From: Betaproteobacteria bacterium
GTDB taxonomy: Bacteria > Pseudomonadota > Gammaproteobacteria > Burkholderiales > SG8-39
Assembly (NCBI GenBank): GCA_022340285.1
Contig: JAJDOG010000082.1
Coordinates: 31,195 to 95,194, forward strand
DNA: 64,000 nucleotides
Reading direction: 5' to 3'
The notes under the pieces are model-generated. The model did not search any database. It worked only from the letters and a program-made list of their open reading frames with translations, and was not told the origin of the DNA. Each line of letters opens with the position of its first letter. The first letter of the stretch is position 1. Both the position numbers and the translations under genes were made by a program. Of this stretch, positions 50,442 to 59,551 are shown one piece after another.

Positions 50442-52939
50442 GCGTCTCCGGGACCATGCCGCGATTGGGGCTGCTCCCCACGGCGCTGGTCGTCGTCTGC
50501 TTTCTGGGCATTGCGGGATTCGCCGCGGTGGCGAACGGCTATTACGTGTTCGTGATCGGAACGCTGGCACTCACCGCAATCGTCGGCATCGGACTGAACG
50601 TCCTGCTCGGTTTGACCGGACAGGTCTCGTTCGGTCACGTCGGCTTCTATGCCATCGGCGCCTACGCGGTGGCGATTCTCACCACGAAAACCGACATCGC
50701 CTTCTGGCTCGCCCTGCCGATCGCCGCGGTGCTCGCCGGGGTCACGGGCGCCCTGCTCGCGCTGCCGGCGGTGCGGGTGAAGGGTCCGTACCTCGCGATG
50801 GTGACGATCGCGTTCGGCTTCATCGTCGAGCACAGCGCCGTCGAATGGCGTGACCTTACCGGCGGCCAGAACGGGATCATGGGGATTCCCTCGCCGTCCG
50901 CGATGGGCATCGCGTTCGGCGAGCGCGGCGTGACGCTGCTCGCGATCCTGATCGCCGCGATCCTGCTTTACGCCTTCTGGCGGCTCTCGGTGAGCTCCTG
51001 GGGGCATGCGATGCGCGCGGTCAAGGACTCCGAAACGGCGGCCGAGTCGATTGGGCTCAACCCGGTCGCGATCAAGACCGTTGCCTTCGGCCTTTCGGCG
51101 TTCTGTGCCGGGATCGCCGGGGGGCTCTTCGCGCCGCTATCGAGCTTCGTCACGCCGTCGACCTTCACGTTTCTGCAGTCGATCCTCTTCGTGCTCGTGG
51201 TGATGGTCGGCGGCGCCGGCACCGTCACGGGTCCGATCATCGGCGCAGTCGTGGTAGTGCTGTTGCCCGAGGCGCTCGCCGGGCTTGCCGAGTACCGGCT
51301 GCTCTTCTTCGGCGGGCTGATGCTCCTCGTCCTGTGGGTGGCGCCGCAGGGCATCGTGGGTGCGGCGGCGCGGTTATTCGGACGACGCGCGGCCGCATGG
51401 AATGCGTCGGCGCAAGCTCCGGTGCGCGCCGGCGCCCTGCATTCCCAGCGGCGGCCGCTGATCCTCGAGAATCTCTCGATCAGCTTCGGCGGCCTCCAGG
51501 CCGTGAATGGTCTTGCCTTCACCGCTGATCCCGGTGCGGTGACCAGCCTCATCGGACCGAATGGCGCCGGCAAGACCACGGTGCTCAACATGCTGAGCGG
51601 CTTCTATCGGCCCGACAGCGGCACGATCCACCTCGGTGTCCAGGCGCTCGAGCGACGGCCTGCCTACTATGCGGCGCGCGCGGGAATCGCGCGGACCTAC
51701 CAGACCTCGCAGCTCTTCGGCAGCATGACCGTGCTCGACAACCTGGTGATCGCCCAGTCGCAGGGGCGGCTCGGCGTGCCGCTTTTTCGCGCAGAGCGCG
51801 CCGCCCGCCGGGACGCCGTCCTGCGTGCCGAGGCGCTCGCGACATTCGTCGGCTATCGCGGCGACCTGCTGCGCCGCGCCGCCGATCTCCCGCACGTCGA
51901 TCGCCGGCTTCTGGAAATCGCGCGGGCGCTCGCAACGGCGCCTGCGGCGCTGCTTCTGGACGAGCCCGCGGCAGGGCTTTCGCGCGAGGACAAGGAACAC
52001 GTCGGCAAGCTGCTGCGGGAAGTCGCTGTGGGCGGTGTCGCGGTCCTGCTGGTCGAGCACGACATGTCGCTCGTCATGGGGATCTCCGATCACGTCGTCG
52101 TCATCGACGCGGGCGCGCGCATCGCCGCGGGCTCGCCGCAGGACGTGCAGCAGGACCCGGCCGTGAAGCAGGCCTATCTCGGCGAGGGCGCGCGCGCCGA
52201 GGTGGCGGCGACGGAGCGCCGCGCGCCTGGCGAGCGGATGCTCGAAGTGGGCCGACTGACCGCCGGCTATGGCGCCGAGCCCGTGCTGCGCGAGGTCGGC
52301 CTCGACGTGCGGGAGCGCGAGATGGTCGCCGTGCTCGGCGCAAACGGGGCAGGCAAATCGACGCTGATGCGTGCGCTCGCAGGACTTCATCGTCCGGTCA
52401 CGGGCAGCATCGCCTTCCAGGGCGCCGAGCTCGGCGATATGCCGACGCATCGGGTCGTTGCCCAGGGCGTCGCCCTGGTCCCGGAAGGTCGTCAGGTCTT
52501 TCCCGAGCTGACGGTGCTCGACAACATCCGGCTCGGCGCTTTTCTGCGCAAGGACGCGACGGATGCCGAACTGGACGAACTGCTCGAACGTTTTCCGCGG
52601 TTGAGGGAACGGTTGCACCAGCGCGCAGGGCTGCTTTCGGGCGGCGAGCAACAGATGCTCGCGATCGCGCGAGGCCTGATGGCCAAGCCGAAGCTGCTGC
52701 TGCTCGACGAACCGTCGCTCGGACTGGCGCCAGCCGTGATCGCGGAATTGTTCCGCGTGCTGGACCGCCTGCGACAGGAGGAAGCCACGATTCTGCTCGT
52801 CGATCAGATGGCCGGTCTCGCGCTCGCGCTCTCCGATCGCGCGTACGTCATGGATACCGGCGTCGTCGCCGCGAGCGGCACCGCGGCGGAGATCGCGGCC
52901 GACGGCGCGCTCGAGCGCGCCTATCTGGGATCGAGCTGA
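50438..52939 (+). CDS. Fused LivM-LivG-LivF: permease with two ATPase domains
   Basis: 833 residues from ATG 50438 (ATGA with livH). Residues about 1-320 are LivM ('TGQVSFGHVGFYAIGAYAVA', 'AESIGLNPVAIKTVAFGLSA'). Residues about 340-590 are LivG with Walker A 'LIGPNGAGKTTVLNMLSG', Walker B 'ALLLDEPAAGLS' and H-loop 'LLVEHDMSLVMGIS'; its signature reads 'DLPHVDRRLLEIARAL' instead of the usual Gly-containing form. Residues about 600-833 are LivF with Walker A 'VLGANGAGKSTLMRALAG', signature 'LSGGEQQMLAIARGLM' and Walker B 'LLLLDEPSLGLAP'. The frame is continuous. In known systems these are three proteins, or a LivM-LivG fusion in some relatives. With LivH it would make a two-polypeptide importer core. 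Confidence 0.9.
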   Translation: MSVSGTMPRLGLLPTALVVVCFLGIAGFAAVANGYYVFVIGTLALTAIVGIGLNVLLGLTGQVSFGHVGFYAIGAYAVAILTTKTDIAFWLALPIAAVLAGVTGALLALPAVRVKGPYLAMVTIAFGFIVEHSAVEWRDLTGGQNGIMGIPSPSAMGIAFGERGVTLLAILIAAILLYAFWRLSVSSWGHAMRAVKDSETAAESIGLNPVAIKTVAFGLSAFCAGIAGGLFAPLSSFVTPSTFTFLQSILFVLVVMVGGAGTVTGPIIGAVVVVLLPEALAGLAEYRLLFFGGLMLLVLWVAPQGIVGAAARLFGRRAAAWNASAQAPVRAGALHSQRRPLILENLSISFGGLQAVNGLAFTADPGAVTSLIGPNGAGKTTVLNMLSGFYRPDSGTIHLGVQALERRPAYYAARAGIARTYQTSQLFGSMTVLDNLVIAQSQGRLGVPLFRAERAARRDAVLRAEALATFVGYRGDLLRRAADLPHVDRRLLEIARALATAPAALLLDEPAAGLSREDKEHVGKLLREVAVGGVAVLLVEHDMSLVMGISDHVVVIDAGARIAAGSPQDVQQDPAVKQAYLGEGARAEVAATERRAPGERMLEVGRLTAGYGAEPVLREVGLDVREREMVAVLGANGAGKSTLMRALAGLHRPVTGSIAFQGAELGDMPTHRVVAQGVALVPEGRQVFPELTVLDNIRLGAFLRKDATDAELDELLERFPRLRERLHQRAGLLSGGEQQMLAIARGLMAKPKLLLLDEPSLGLAPAVIAELFRVLDRLRQEEATILLVDQMAGLALALSDRAYVMDTGVVAASGTAAEIAADGALERAYLGSS

Positions 52940-52941
52940 CG

Positions 52942-53724
52942 CTACAACGCGGGCGGCTCGATCCAGTTGTGTAGCGCGATCCCGCCGTCCACGACCACCG
53001 TCGTGCCGGTCACGTATGCCGAGAACCGATCGGCCAGGAGCGCCACGGCCATGCCCGCGACGTCCTGGGGCGTGCCAAGGCGCCCGAGGCTTGTGCAGCG
53101 CGTGAGGCGCTCGACGCCCGCCCCCGTGGCGTCGAAACCCCCGCCCGGAATGGCGCCCGGCGCGATGGCGTTCACGCGGATGCCATGCGGGCCCAGCGCG
53201 CGCGCGAGTTCCTTCATCAGCATCGTCTGGCCCGCCTTCGACGCGCTGTAGTGCGGCAGGTTGCGCGGCGTCTCGGCGTGAAGCGACGTGAGGAACAACA
53301 TGCGGCCCTTCACCTTGCGCGAGATCATCTCGCGCGCGGCGCCGCGCGCGAGGGAAAAGCCAGCGTGGAGATTGACCGCGATCATCGCGTGCCACGTCTC
53401 GTCGCTGACCGCGAGGATGTTGTCCGACTCCAGGCGGCGCGGGCTCGCGCTATGGACGAAAACCGAGATCGAGCCGAGCGCATCGAGGGTGCGCTTCAGC
53501 AGCGTTGCCGGCCCCTCCGCAGTCGAGAGATCCGATGCGATGAACCGCGCGTCGCAGCCTTCCTTTTGCAACGCGGCGGCGATGGGCTCGCCGCGACCCG
53601 CGTCGATATCAGTGAGCGCCACGCGCGCCCCCTCGTGCGCCAGCGCCTCGGCGATTCCTCGCCCGATGCCCGATGCCGCGCCGGTGACCAGCGCCGTGTC
53701 GCCTTCCAGCAGCTTGCCGCTCAT
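52942..53724 (-). CDS. Short-chain dehydrogenase/reductase
   Basis: 260 residues from MSGKLLEGDTALVTG; the track start at 53814 is an extension. 'ALVTGAASGIGRGIAEAL', 'LTDIDAGRG' (NAD-type acidic residue), 'SLHAETPRNLPHYSASKAG' (YxxxK intact) and 'VDGGIAL' are standard. The end is 2 nt from the convergent LivMGF stop. Substrate unknown. Confidence 0.9.
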   Translation of the reverse strand: MSGKLLEGDTALVTGAASGIGRGIAEALAHEGARVALTDIDAGRGEPIAAALQKEGCDARFIASDLSTAEGPATLLKRTLDALGSISVFVHSASPRRLESDNILAVSDETWHAMIAVNLHAGFSLARGAAREMISRKVKGRMLFLTSLHAETPRNLPHYSASKAGQTMLMKELARALGPHGIRVNAIAPGAIPGGGFDATGAGVERLTRCTSLGRLGTPQDVAGMAVALLADRFSAYVTGTTVVVDGGIALHNWIEPPAL

Positions 53725-53804
53725 GGACTCGCCTCCTCGTGTGACGAAAGCGTACACTTGCCGCCGCTTCCTGTCGCCCCGCCGCCATTGTTCGAGGAGA
53801 TCCG

Positions 53805-54212
53805 ATGAACGCACGTTCGAGCGCCATGGCGGTCGTCCCGCTGCTCACCCGCCTCCTCATCGCCCCGCTTTTTCTCGTGTCGGCGATCCGCTCACTCGGC
53901 GCCGTTGCAGGGACGGCCGGTTATCTCGGCAGGCTCGGCCTGCCCATGCCCGAAGTCATGGCGTGGATCGTGATCGTCGTCGAGATCTCCGGTGCGATCA
54001 TGCTGATCGTCGGCTGGAAGACACGCTTCGCCGCATGGATGCTGGCTGCGTTCGTGGTGGTCGCCACGCTCCTCGCGCATCGCTTCTGGGCTCTGGATCC
54101 CGCGCAGTACGTGAACCAGCTGAATCATTTTCTGAAGAATCTCGCCGTCCTCGGCGGCCTGCTGCTCCTGGCCGCGCATGGCCCGGGACGGCTGGCGTTC
54201 GACCGCCGCTAG
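53805..54212 (+). CDS. DoxX family membrane protein
   Basis: 135 residues with four membrane spans; 'TRLLIAPLFLVSAIRSLG' and 'VVVEISGAIMLIVGWKTRFA' are the DoxX family pattern. Members have been linked to thiosulfate:quinone reduction and to redox or detergent stress. It is divergent from the SDR. Confidence 0.85.
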   Translation: MNARSSAMAVVPLLTRLLIAPLFLVSAIRSLGAVAGTAGYLGRLGLPMPEVMAWIVIVVEISGAIMLIVGWKTRFAAWMLAAFVVVATLLAHRFWALDPAQYVNQLNHFLKNLAVLGGLLLLAAHGPGRLAFDRR

Positions 54213-54257
54213 CGAACCCGCCTGTCGGCGCGGGTACACTGCGGGCTTTCGCCCGCC

Positions 54258-55406
54258 ATGACCAGCCTTTCCCGCGCATTCAACATCGAGGACCTGCGCC
54301 GCATCGCGCGCGCAAGGATTCCGCGCGCCATCTTCGATTTCTACGACGGCGGCGCCGAGGACGAGGTGACGCTGCGCGCCAACCGCGCTGCGTTCGAGCG
54401 CGTCCAGCTGCTGCCGAGAGCCCTGGTCAACGTCGCCGAGGTGGACACACGCGCCGCGCTGTTCGGGGTCGAGTCGCGGTTTCCGCTCGCCATCGCGCCG
54501 ATGGGCGCGGTCGGCGCCGGCCGACCGGGCGCAGACCTGTCATTGGCGCGCGCCGCGAAGGCCTACGGAATTCCGTACACGCTCGCGACGCCGGCGACTA
54601 CGTCGATCGAGCGTGTCGCGAACGAAGTGGGCGGGCGCCTTTGGTTCCAGCTCTACGTGCTGAACGATGCCGATTTTCGCCGCAAGCTGATGGAGCGCGC
54701 GCACGCGGCGGGCTACGAGGCGCTGCTCGTGACCGTGGACGTGCCGGTCGGCGGCAAGCGCGAGCGCGACTCGCGCAACGACTTCACGGCGCCGTTTCGT
54801 CCGACGTGGCGGAACTCGCGCGACTTCTGGCGCAAGCCTGCCTGGGTGATCGACATGCTGCGGAATGGCATCCCGCGCATGGAGAATCTCGATGGCTTCG
54901 TGCAGTGGTCGACTCGGGTGACCGATGCAGGCGCCGCGTCGGTCGGCCGCTCGCAGGACGCGTCCTTCGACTGGGAGGGATTGAAGCGGGTCCGGGACAT
55001 CTGGCCGGGCAAGCTCCTCGTCAAGGGAATCGAGCGCGCCGACGATGCCGAGCGTCTGCTCGCCATCGGTGGAGATGGTCTGGTGGTCTCCAATCACGGC
55101 GGACGGCAGCTCGACGGCGCGGCAGCGACGCTCGACGCCTTGCCGGCAATCGCCCACGCGGTCGGATCCCGGCTCACCGTGCTCCTCGACGGGGGCGTGC
55201 GCCGTGGCGTCGACATTCTGAAGGCGCGGGCGCTCGGGGCGCAGGCGGTGCTCGCAGGGCGCGCGCCGCTTTTCGGGGTGATGGCAGCCGGCGAGCCGGG
55301 CGCGCGCCGGGCGCTGGAGATTCTCACCGGCGAGTTCGAGCGCGCGATGAAGCTGGCGGGCGCGCGTACGATCACGGAAATCACGCCTGATCTGATTCGT
55401 CACTGA
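54258..55406 (+). CDS. FMN-dependent alpha-hydroxy-acid oxidase/dehydrogenase
   Basis: 382 residues. The FMN beta/alpha barrel is marked by 'ARIPRAIFDFYDGGAEDEVTL' near the N-terminus, 'GGRLWFQLYVLNDADFRRKL', 'LLVTVDVPVGGKRERDSRND' and the active-site stretch 'GLVVSNHGGRQLDG' with catalytic His, then 'LLDGGVRRGVDILKARALGA'. It oxidises lactate, mandelate or a related 2-hydroxy acid. An iron-type dehydrogenase follows 7 nt later. Confidence 0.92.
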   Translation: MTSLSRAFNIEDLRRIARARIPRAIFDFYDGGAEDEVTLRANRAAFERVQLLPRALVNVAEVDTRAALFGVESRFPLAIAPMGAVGAGRPGADLSLARAAKAYGIPYTLATPATTSIERVANEVGGRLWFQLYVLNDADFRRKLMERAHAAGYEALLVTVDVPVGGKRERDSRNDFTAPFRPTWRNSRDFWRKPAWVIDMLRNGIPRMENLDGFVQWSTRVTDAGAASVGRSQDASFDWEGLKRVRDIWPGKLLVKGIERADDAERLLAIGGDGLVVSNHGGRQLDGAAATLDALPAIAHAVGSRLTVLLDGGVRRGVDILKARALGAQAVLAGRAPLFGVMAAGEPGARRALEILTGEFERAMKLAGARTITEITPDLIRH

Positions 55407-55413
55407 GGCAGCC

Positions 55414-56502
55414 GTGGAATTCGCCGTCGATCTGCAACCCGCGCACGTCCGGTTCGGTGTCGGTGCGCGCGAACTGCTGCCGGAAGAGTGCGATCGCCTG
55501 GGCGTCGGGCGGGTCCTGCTGGTGTGCACGCCTTCCGGTGCGGCGCGCTATCGGACTGTCGCCGACGCACTCGGTTCGCGTCTCGTCGCGACCTTCGCCG
55601 AGGCCGAACCGCATTGTCCCGAGCCCGTCGTCGAGCGCTGCCGCGCGCTGTGGCGCAGCGCGGGCGCCGACGGGGTGGTGACGGTCGGGGGCGGCTCCAC
55701 GATCGGGCTCGGCAAGATCCTGACCGCGGAGGAGCGCGCGAAGTTCGTCTGCATCCCGACCACCTACTCGGGCTCCGAGATGACCGATATATTCGGGCGC
55801 AAGATCGGCAGGGAGAAACGCACCGCGCGCAATCCCGCGTGCCGCGCGCACACGGTTCTCTACGATCCCGAGCTGACGCTGGGGCTGCCGAGGCACGAAA
55901 CGGTGACCACCGGCATGAACAGCCTCGCTCACGCGGTCGAGGCGCTCTATCCGCCGCTGCCCAACCCGGTGGCTTTCGTGATCGCGCGCGAGGCGCTTCG
56001 CGCGCATCGCGACGGGTTGCCGGGCGCCGCCGCGAATCCGACCGACATCGACGCGCGATCGCAAGCGCTCTACGGGGGCTTTCTCGGTGGGCTGCTGGTC
56101 GGCATGACCGGGATCGCCCTGCATCACCGGCTGTGTCACGTGCTGGGCGGGCTCTTCGACCTTCCTCACGGCGAGACGAACAGCGTCGTGCTGGCGCACG
56201 TCGTCGCGTACAACGCGGCCGCCGCCCCGGAAGCCGCTCGCGCGATCTCCGACGTGTTCGGCGATGTCGAGCCCGCCCGCGCCATCGATGCCTTCGCGCG
56301 GCGCATCGGCGCGCCGACGAGTCTGCGGGAGATCGGCATGCCCGAGGACGGCGTCGACGCCGTGGTGAAGGAAACGCTGGCGCGAGGCGGCTGGAATCCG
56401 CGTGCGCCGGATGAGGCCAGCCTGCGCGAGCTCGTCCGCGCCGCGTGGGACGGGCAGCGCCCCCAGATTCATGCCACTTCAGAGGCTAATCGTATAACCT
56501 AA
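55414..56502 (+). CDS. Maleylacetate-reductase-like iron-containing dehydrogenase
   Basis: 362 residues, GTG start 7 nt after the oxidase stop. 'VHFGVGAR'-type start, 'VVTVGGGSTIGLGKILTAEE' (NAD-binding), 'CIPTTYSGSEMTDIFG' and 'TTGMNSLAHAVEALYPP' are typical of maleylacetate reductases, which reduce maleylacetate to 3-oxoadipate in the modified ortho pathway. 'LHHRLCHVLGGLFDLPHGET' carries the metal His region. It clusters with a dienelactone-hydrolase-like gene, which supports that pathway. No ring-cleavage enzyme is visible here. Confidence 0.85.
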   Translation: MEFAVDLQPAHVRFGVGARELLPEECDRLGVGRVLLVCTPSGAARYRTVADALGSRLVATFAEAEPHCPEPVVERCRALWRSAGADGVVTVGGGSTIGLGKILTAEERAKFVCIPTTYSGSEMTDIFGRKIGREKRTARNPACRAHTVLYDPELTLGLPRHETVTTGMNSLAHAVEALYPPLPNPVAFVIAREALRAHRDGLPGAAANPTDIDARSQALYGGFLGGLLVGMTGIALHHRLCHVLGGLFDLPHGETNSVVLAHVVAYNAAAAPEAARAISDVFGDVEPARAIDAFARRIGAPTSLREIGMPEDGVDAVVKETLARGGWNPRAPDEASLRELVRAAWDGQRPQIHATSEANRIT

Positions 56503-56560
56503 GCGCTTGCCGCACGAATCAGGAAGTGTGCGCTGCGGCAATCCCGAAGGAGGAAACGAC

Positions 56561-57232
56561 ATGGGCGAGATGATCAAATTCAAGCGGCCCGACGGCAAGG
56601 AATGCGTCGGCTACTACGCGCGTCCTGCGGCCGGCGACAAGGCCCCTGGGGTCGTCGTCATCCAGGAATGGTGGGGGCTCAACGACCAGATCAAGGGCGT
56701 CGCGGATCGACTGGCGGCGGCCGGCTATCGCGCGCTGGTTCCCGATCTGTATCGCGGCAAGGTGACGCTGGACGCTGCAGAAGCGTCGCACATGATGACC
56801 AACCTCGATTTCAAGGACGCCGCGACGCAGGACGTGCGCGGGGCTGCGCAATACCTGAAGAAGGACAGTGCGAAGGTCGCGACCATGGGCTTCTGCATGG
56901 GTGGCGCCTTGACGATGCTCGCCGCGATGTACGTGCCGGAGACCGATGCCGTCTCGTCCTGGTACGGGGTGCCGCCGCCGGAGGCCGGCGACCCGAGCAA
57001 GATCCGCATTCCGGTGCAATGTCACGGCGCGCTGAAGGACGAGTATTTCACCCCTGCCTCGGTCGATGCATTCGAGGCCAAGCTAAAGCAGGGCAACGTG
57101 CCTCACGAGTTCCATCGCTACGACGCGAATCACGCGTTTGGCAACGAGACCGGCGCCAATCACCATCCCGCGTCGGCCAAGCTTGCGTGGGAGCGCACGC
57201 TCGCCTTCCTGAAGAAGCATATGCCGGCCTGA
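56561..57232 (+). CDS. Dienelactone hydrolase family protein
   Basis: 223 residues from ATG 56561, preceded by GAAGGAGG. 'APGVVVIQEWWGLNDQIKGV' and the nucleophile elbow 'VATMGFCMGGALTML' with Cys are diagnostic of dienelactone hydrolases; Asp and His lie in 'ALKDEYFTPAS' and 'YDANHAFGNETG'. It would open the lactone formed from (chloro)muconate, giving maleylacetate for the preceding reductase. Confidence 0.93.
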   Translation: MGEMIKFKRPDGKECVGYYARPAAGDKAPGVVVIQEWWGLNDQIKGVADRLAAAGYRALVPDLYRGKVTLDAAEASHMMTNLDFKDAATQDVRGAAQYLKKDSAKVATMGFCMGGALTMLAAMYVPETDAVSSWYGVPPPEAGDPSKIRIPVQCHGALKDEYFTPASVDAFEAKLKQGNVPHEFHRYDANHAFGNETGANHHPASAKLAWERTLAFLKKHMPA

Positions 57233-57263
57233 TCCGAGAGCAGTCGCGGAAAGTATCGGCGCT

Positions 57264-58952
57264 ATGCTCGACCTGGCGATTCGCGGCGCGACGGTGTACG
57301 ACGGGTCGGGGGCGCCGGCACGCCGTGTTGACGTCGGTGTGCGCGAAGGGCGTGTCACCACAGTTGGTCCCCTCGAGGAGGCGGCGCGCGAGACCGTGGA
57401 GGCGAACGGTCTTGCGCTCGCTCCCGGCCTCGTCGACGTGCACACCCACTACGATGCGCAGGCGACGTGGGATTCGACGCTCTCGCCATCGCCTTCGCTG
57501 GGCGTCACGACCGCGGTGATCGGCAACTGCGGCTTCGGCATCGCGCCGTGTCCGCCCGCGCATCGCGAGTTGCTGCTGAAGAACCTCTCGGTCGTCGAAG
57601 GGATGGATCTCGACGCGCTGCTTGCCGGCACGCAGTGGGATTTCGAGACGTTCGACGAATACCTGGCGGCACTCCGCCGGCGGCGGCTGTTCGCGAACGT
57701 CGCGGTGCTCGCCCAACACTCGACTATACGCACCGCCGTGATGGGCGAGGCGGCGTGCGAGCGCGCGGAAGTGACCTCGGACGAGTTGCGCCGGATGCGC
57801 GACATCGTGCGCGGCGCGATCCGCGCGGGCGCGATCGGGCTCGCTTCGTCCTTTTCGCCCAATCACAGCGGCTGGGGCTCGCGGCCGATGCCCTCGACAC
57901 TTGCCGCGGACGACGAGCTGGCCGCGCTGGTCGGCGTGCTGGGCGAAGAGCGCCGCGGGATGTTCGTTTCGGCGACCGGGCCGCGCGCGACGCCCGAGTA
58001 CATGGAGAACATCGCCGCGACGACCGGAAGGCCGGCGTTCATCGTCACGGTGCTCACCATGTACAATGACGCACATCCCGGTCAGGCCCTCGACTACTAC
58101 GAGCGCTGTCGCGCCGCGAACGAGCGTGGCCATGAAGTGTTCATCCACGCCAGCTGCCAGCCGCTCTCGTTCGATTTCACGCTGCGCGACCCCTACGTGC
58201 TCTACAGCCATGGTTCGTTCTCGCGCGTGAAGCAGGCGGACAAGGCGGATTTGCCGGCGGTTTACGGGGACCCCGCATTCCGTTCGGCCTTCCGCGCCGA
58301 TCTCGCGCGCCCGAAGGCCGGCATCATCTTCGCCGGTGATTGGGGCAAGATCGAGATCGGTCAGGCGGCGACCGACTCGATCCGCGCGCTCGAGGGCCGC
58401 ACGATCGCCGAGCTCGCGCGGGAGTCCCGCCGCGATCCGGTGGACGTTCTCTGCGAGACGGCGCTGGCCGACGGGCTCGACACCGTGTTCGTCGGCAAGT
58501 TCTTCAACAGCGATGACGACGGAGTCCAGCCACTCCTGCAGCATCCGGCCGGCGTGGTCGCCCTCTCGGACGCCGGCGCGCACCTCAAGTTCCTGTGCGA
58601 TGCAGGCTTCGGATTGCATTTCCTCGGGCACTGGGTGCGCGAGCGCGGCGCGTTCACTCTCGAAGAAGGCGTCCGTCGCCTGACCTGCGATCCGGCGCGG
58701 AAGTACCGCATCCCCGACCGCGGCCGCATCGCGCCCGGTGCCTGGGCCGACCTGCTGCTCTTCGATCCGAAGACCGTGGGCATCTCGAAGCTCGAGCGGG
58801 TGGGCGATCTTCCCGCCGGCGGGACGCGAATGATCCGGCGCCCGCACGGCGTGCATGGAGTGTGGGTGAACGGCGCGCAGGTGTTCGACGGCGAGCGGTA
58901 TGCTGCGCTCGAGGCCGGACCGGGACACGTGCTCGACCGTTTTCTTGATTGA
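57264..58952 (+). CDS. N-acyl-D-amino-acid deacylase (amidohydrolase family)
   Basis: 562 residues. 'LALAPGLVDVHTHYDAQATWD' gives the HxH metal motif, then 'GVTTAVIGNCGFGIAPC' (bridging Cys of this subfamily), 'HASCQPLSFDFTL' and 'VALSDAGAHLKFLCDAGF' (catalytic Asp). The C-terminal 'GRIAPGAWADLLLFDPKTVG' returns to the small domain. It hydrolyses N-acyl-D-amino acids or similar. It lies just before the thiol-dioxygenase-like gene, whose start is 12 nt after this stop. Confidence 0.88.
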   Translation: MLDLAIRGATVYDGSGAPARRVDVGVREGRVTTVGPLEEAARETVEANGLALAPGLVDVHTHYDAQATWDSTLSPSPSLGVTTAVIGNCGFGIAPCPPAHRELLLKNLSVVEGMDLDALLAGTQWDFETFDEYLAALRRRRLFANVAVLAQHSTIRTAVMGEAACERAEVTSDELRRMRDIVRGAIRAGAIGLASSFSPNHSGWGSRPMPSTLAADDELAALVGVLGEERRGMFVSATGPRATPEYMENIAATTGRPAFIVTVLTMYNDAHPGQALDYYERCRAANERGHEVFIHASCQPLSFDFTLRDPYVLYSHGSFSRVKQADKADLPAVYGDPAFRSAFRADLARPKAGIIFAGDWGKIEIGQAATDSIRALEGRTIAELARESRRDPVDVLCETALADGLDTVFVGKFFNSDDDGVQPLLQHPAGVVALSDAGAHLKFLCDAGFGLHFLGHWVRERGAFTLEEGVRRLTCDPARKYRIPDRGRIAPGAWADLLLFDPKTVGISKLERVGDLPAGGTRMIRRPHGVHGVWVNGAQVFDGERYAALEAGPGHVLDRFLD

Positions 58953-58963
58953 CAGGAGGAATC

Positions 58964-59551
58964 ATGAATCGCATCGAGGAGCGCAACAGCTTGATCGCGT
59001 CCGCGGTCGCCGACGTCCGCGCCATTGAGGCGGGCGAAGGCGTCACCCGCGAGAGCCTCGGAAAGATCCGCACGCGTCTCGCGAAACTCGCGGAGCGCAC
59101 GGACCTCTTCACCCTCGATGATTTCCCGCCGCCGAAGCCCGGCGATCGACGCAGCTCGTGTCTCTACCGGCTCGCCGAGGATGACGACCACCGGTTTGCG
59201 CTTTACGCGAACACCGGCAACGGCAGCTACGCGTCGCCGGCGCACAATCACACGACCTGGGCCGTCATCGTCGGGGTGAGCGGCGAGGAGCTGAACCGCC
59301 TCTACGATCGCATTCCTGGGGGCGGCGTGCGCGAGAAGGGCCAGCACGTCGTGCGGCAGGGCACCGGCGTCGCGTTCATGCCGGACGATTTCCACTCCAT
59401 CCACATCGACGGAGCGGTCCTGAATTTCCACATGTACGGCCTCGCGCTTGAGCAGCTGCCACGGCGGGAATACTACGACCCCGCGAAAGACGCCTGGGCG
59501 GTGTACCCGCCACACTCCGACATCCGCGAAGCGCGCCCCGGACGCGCATGA
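58964..59551 (+). CDS. Thiol-dioxygenase-like cupin
   Basis: 195 residues from ATG 58964 with AGGAGGA upstream; the track start at 58949 lies inside the previous gene. The cupin is marked by 'YASPAHNHTTWAVIVGVSGEE' with HxH iron ligands and 'PDDFHSIHIDGAVLNFHMYG' with the third His. These match cysteine and 3-mercaptopropionate dioxygenases, which oxidise a thiol to sulfinate using iron and oxygen. It overlaps the rhodanese gene by ATGA, which fits a sulfur-oxidising unit. Confidence 0.83.
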   Translation: MNRIEERNSLIASAVADVRAIEAGEGVTRESLGKIRTRLAKLAERTDLFTLDDFPPPKPGDRRSSCLYRLAEDDDHRFALYANTGNGSYASPAHNHTTWAVIVGVSGEELNRLYDRIPGGGVREKGQHVVRQGTGVAFMPDDFHSIHIDGAVLNFHMYGLALEQLPRREYYDPAKDAWAVYPPHSDIREARPGRA

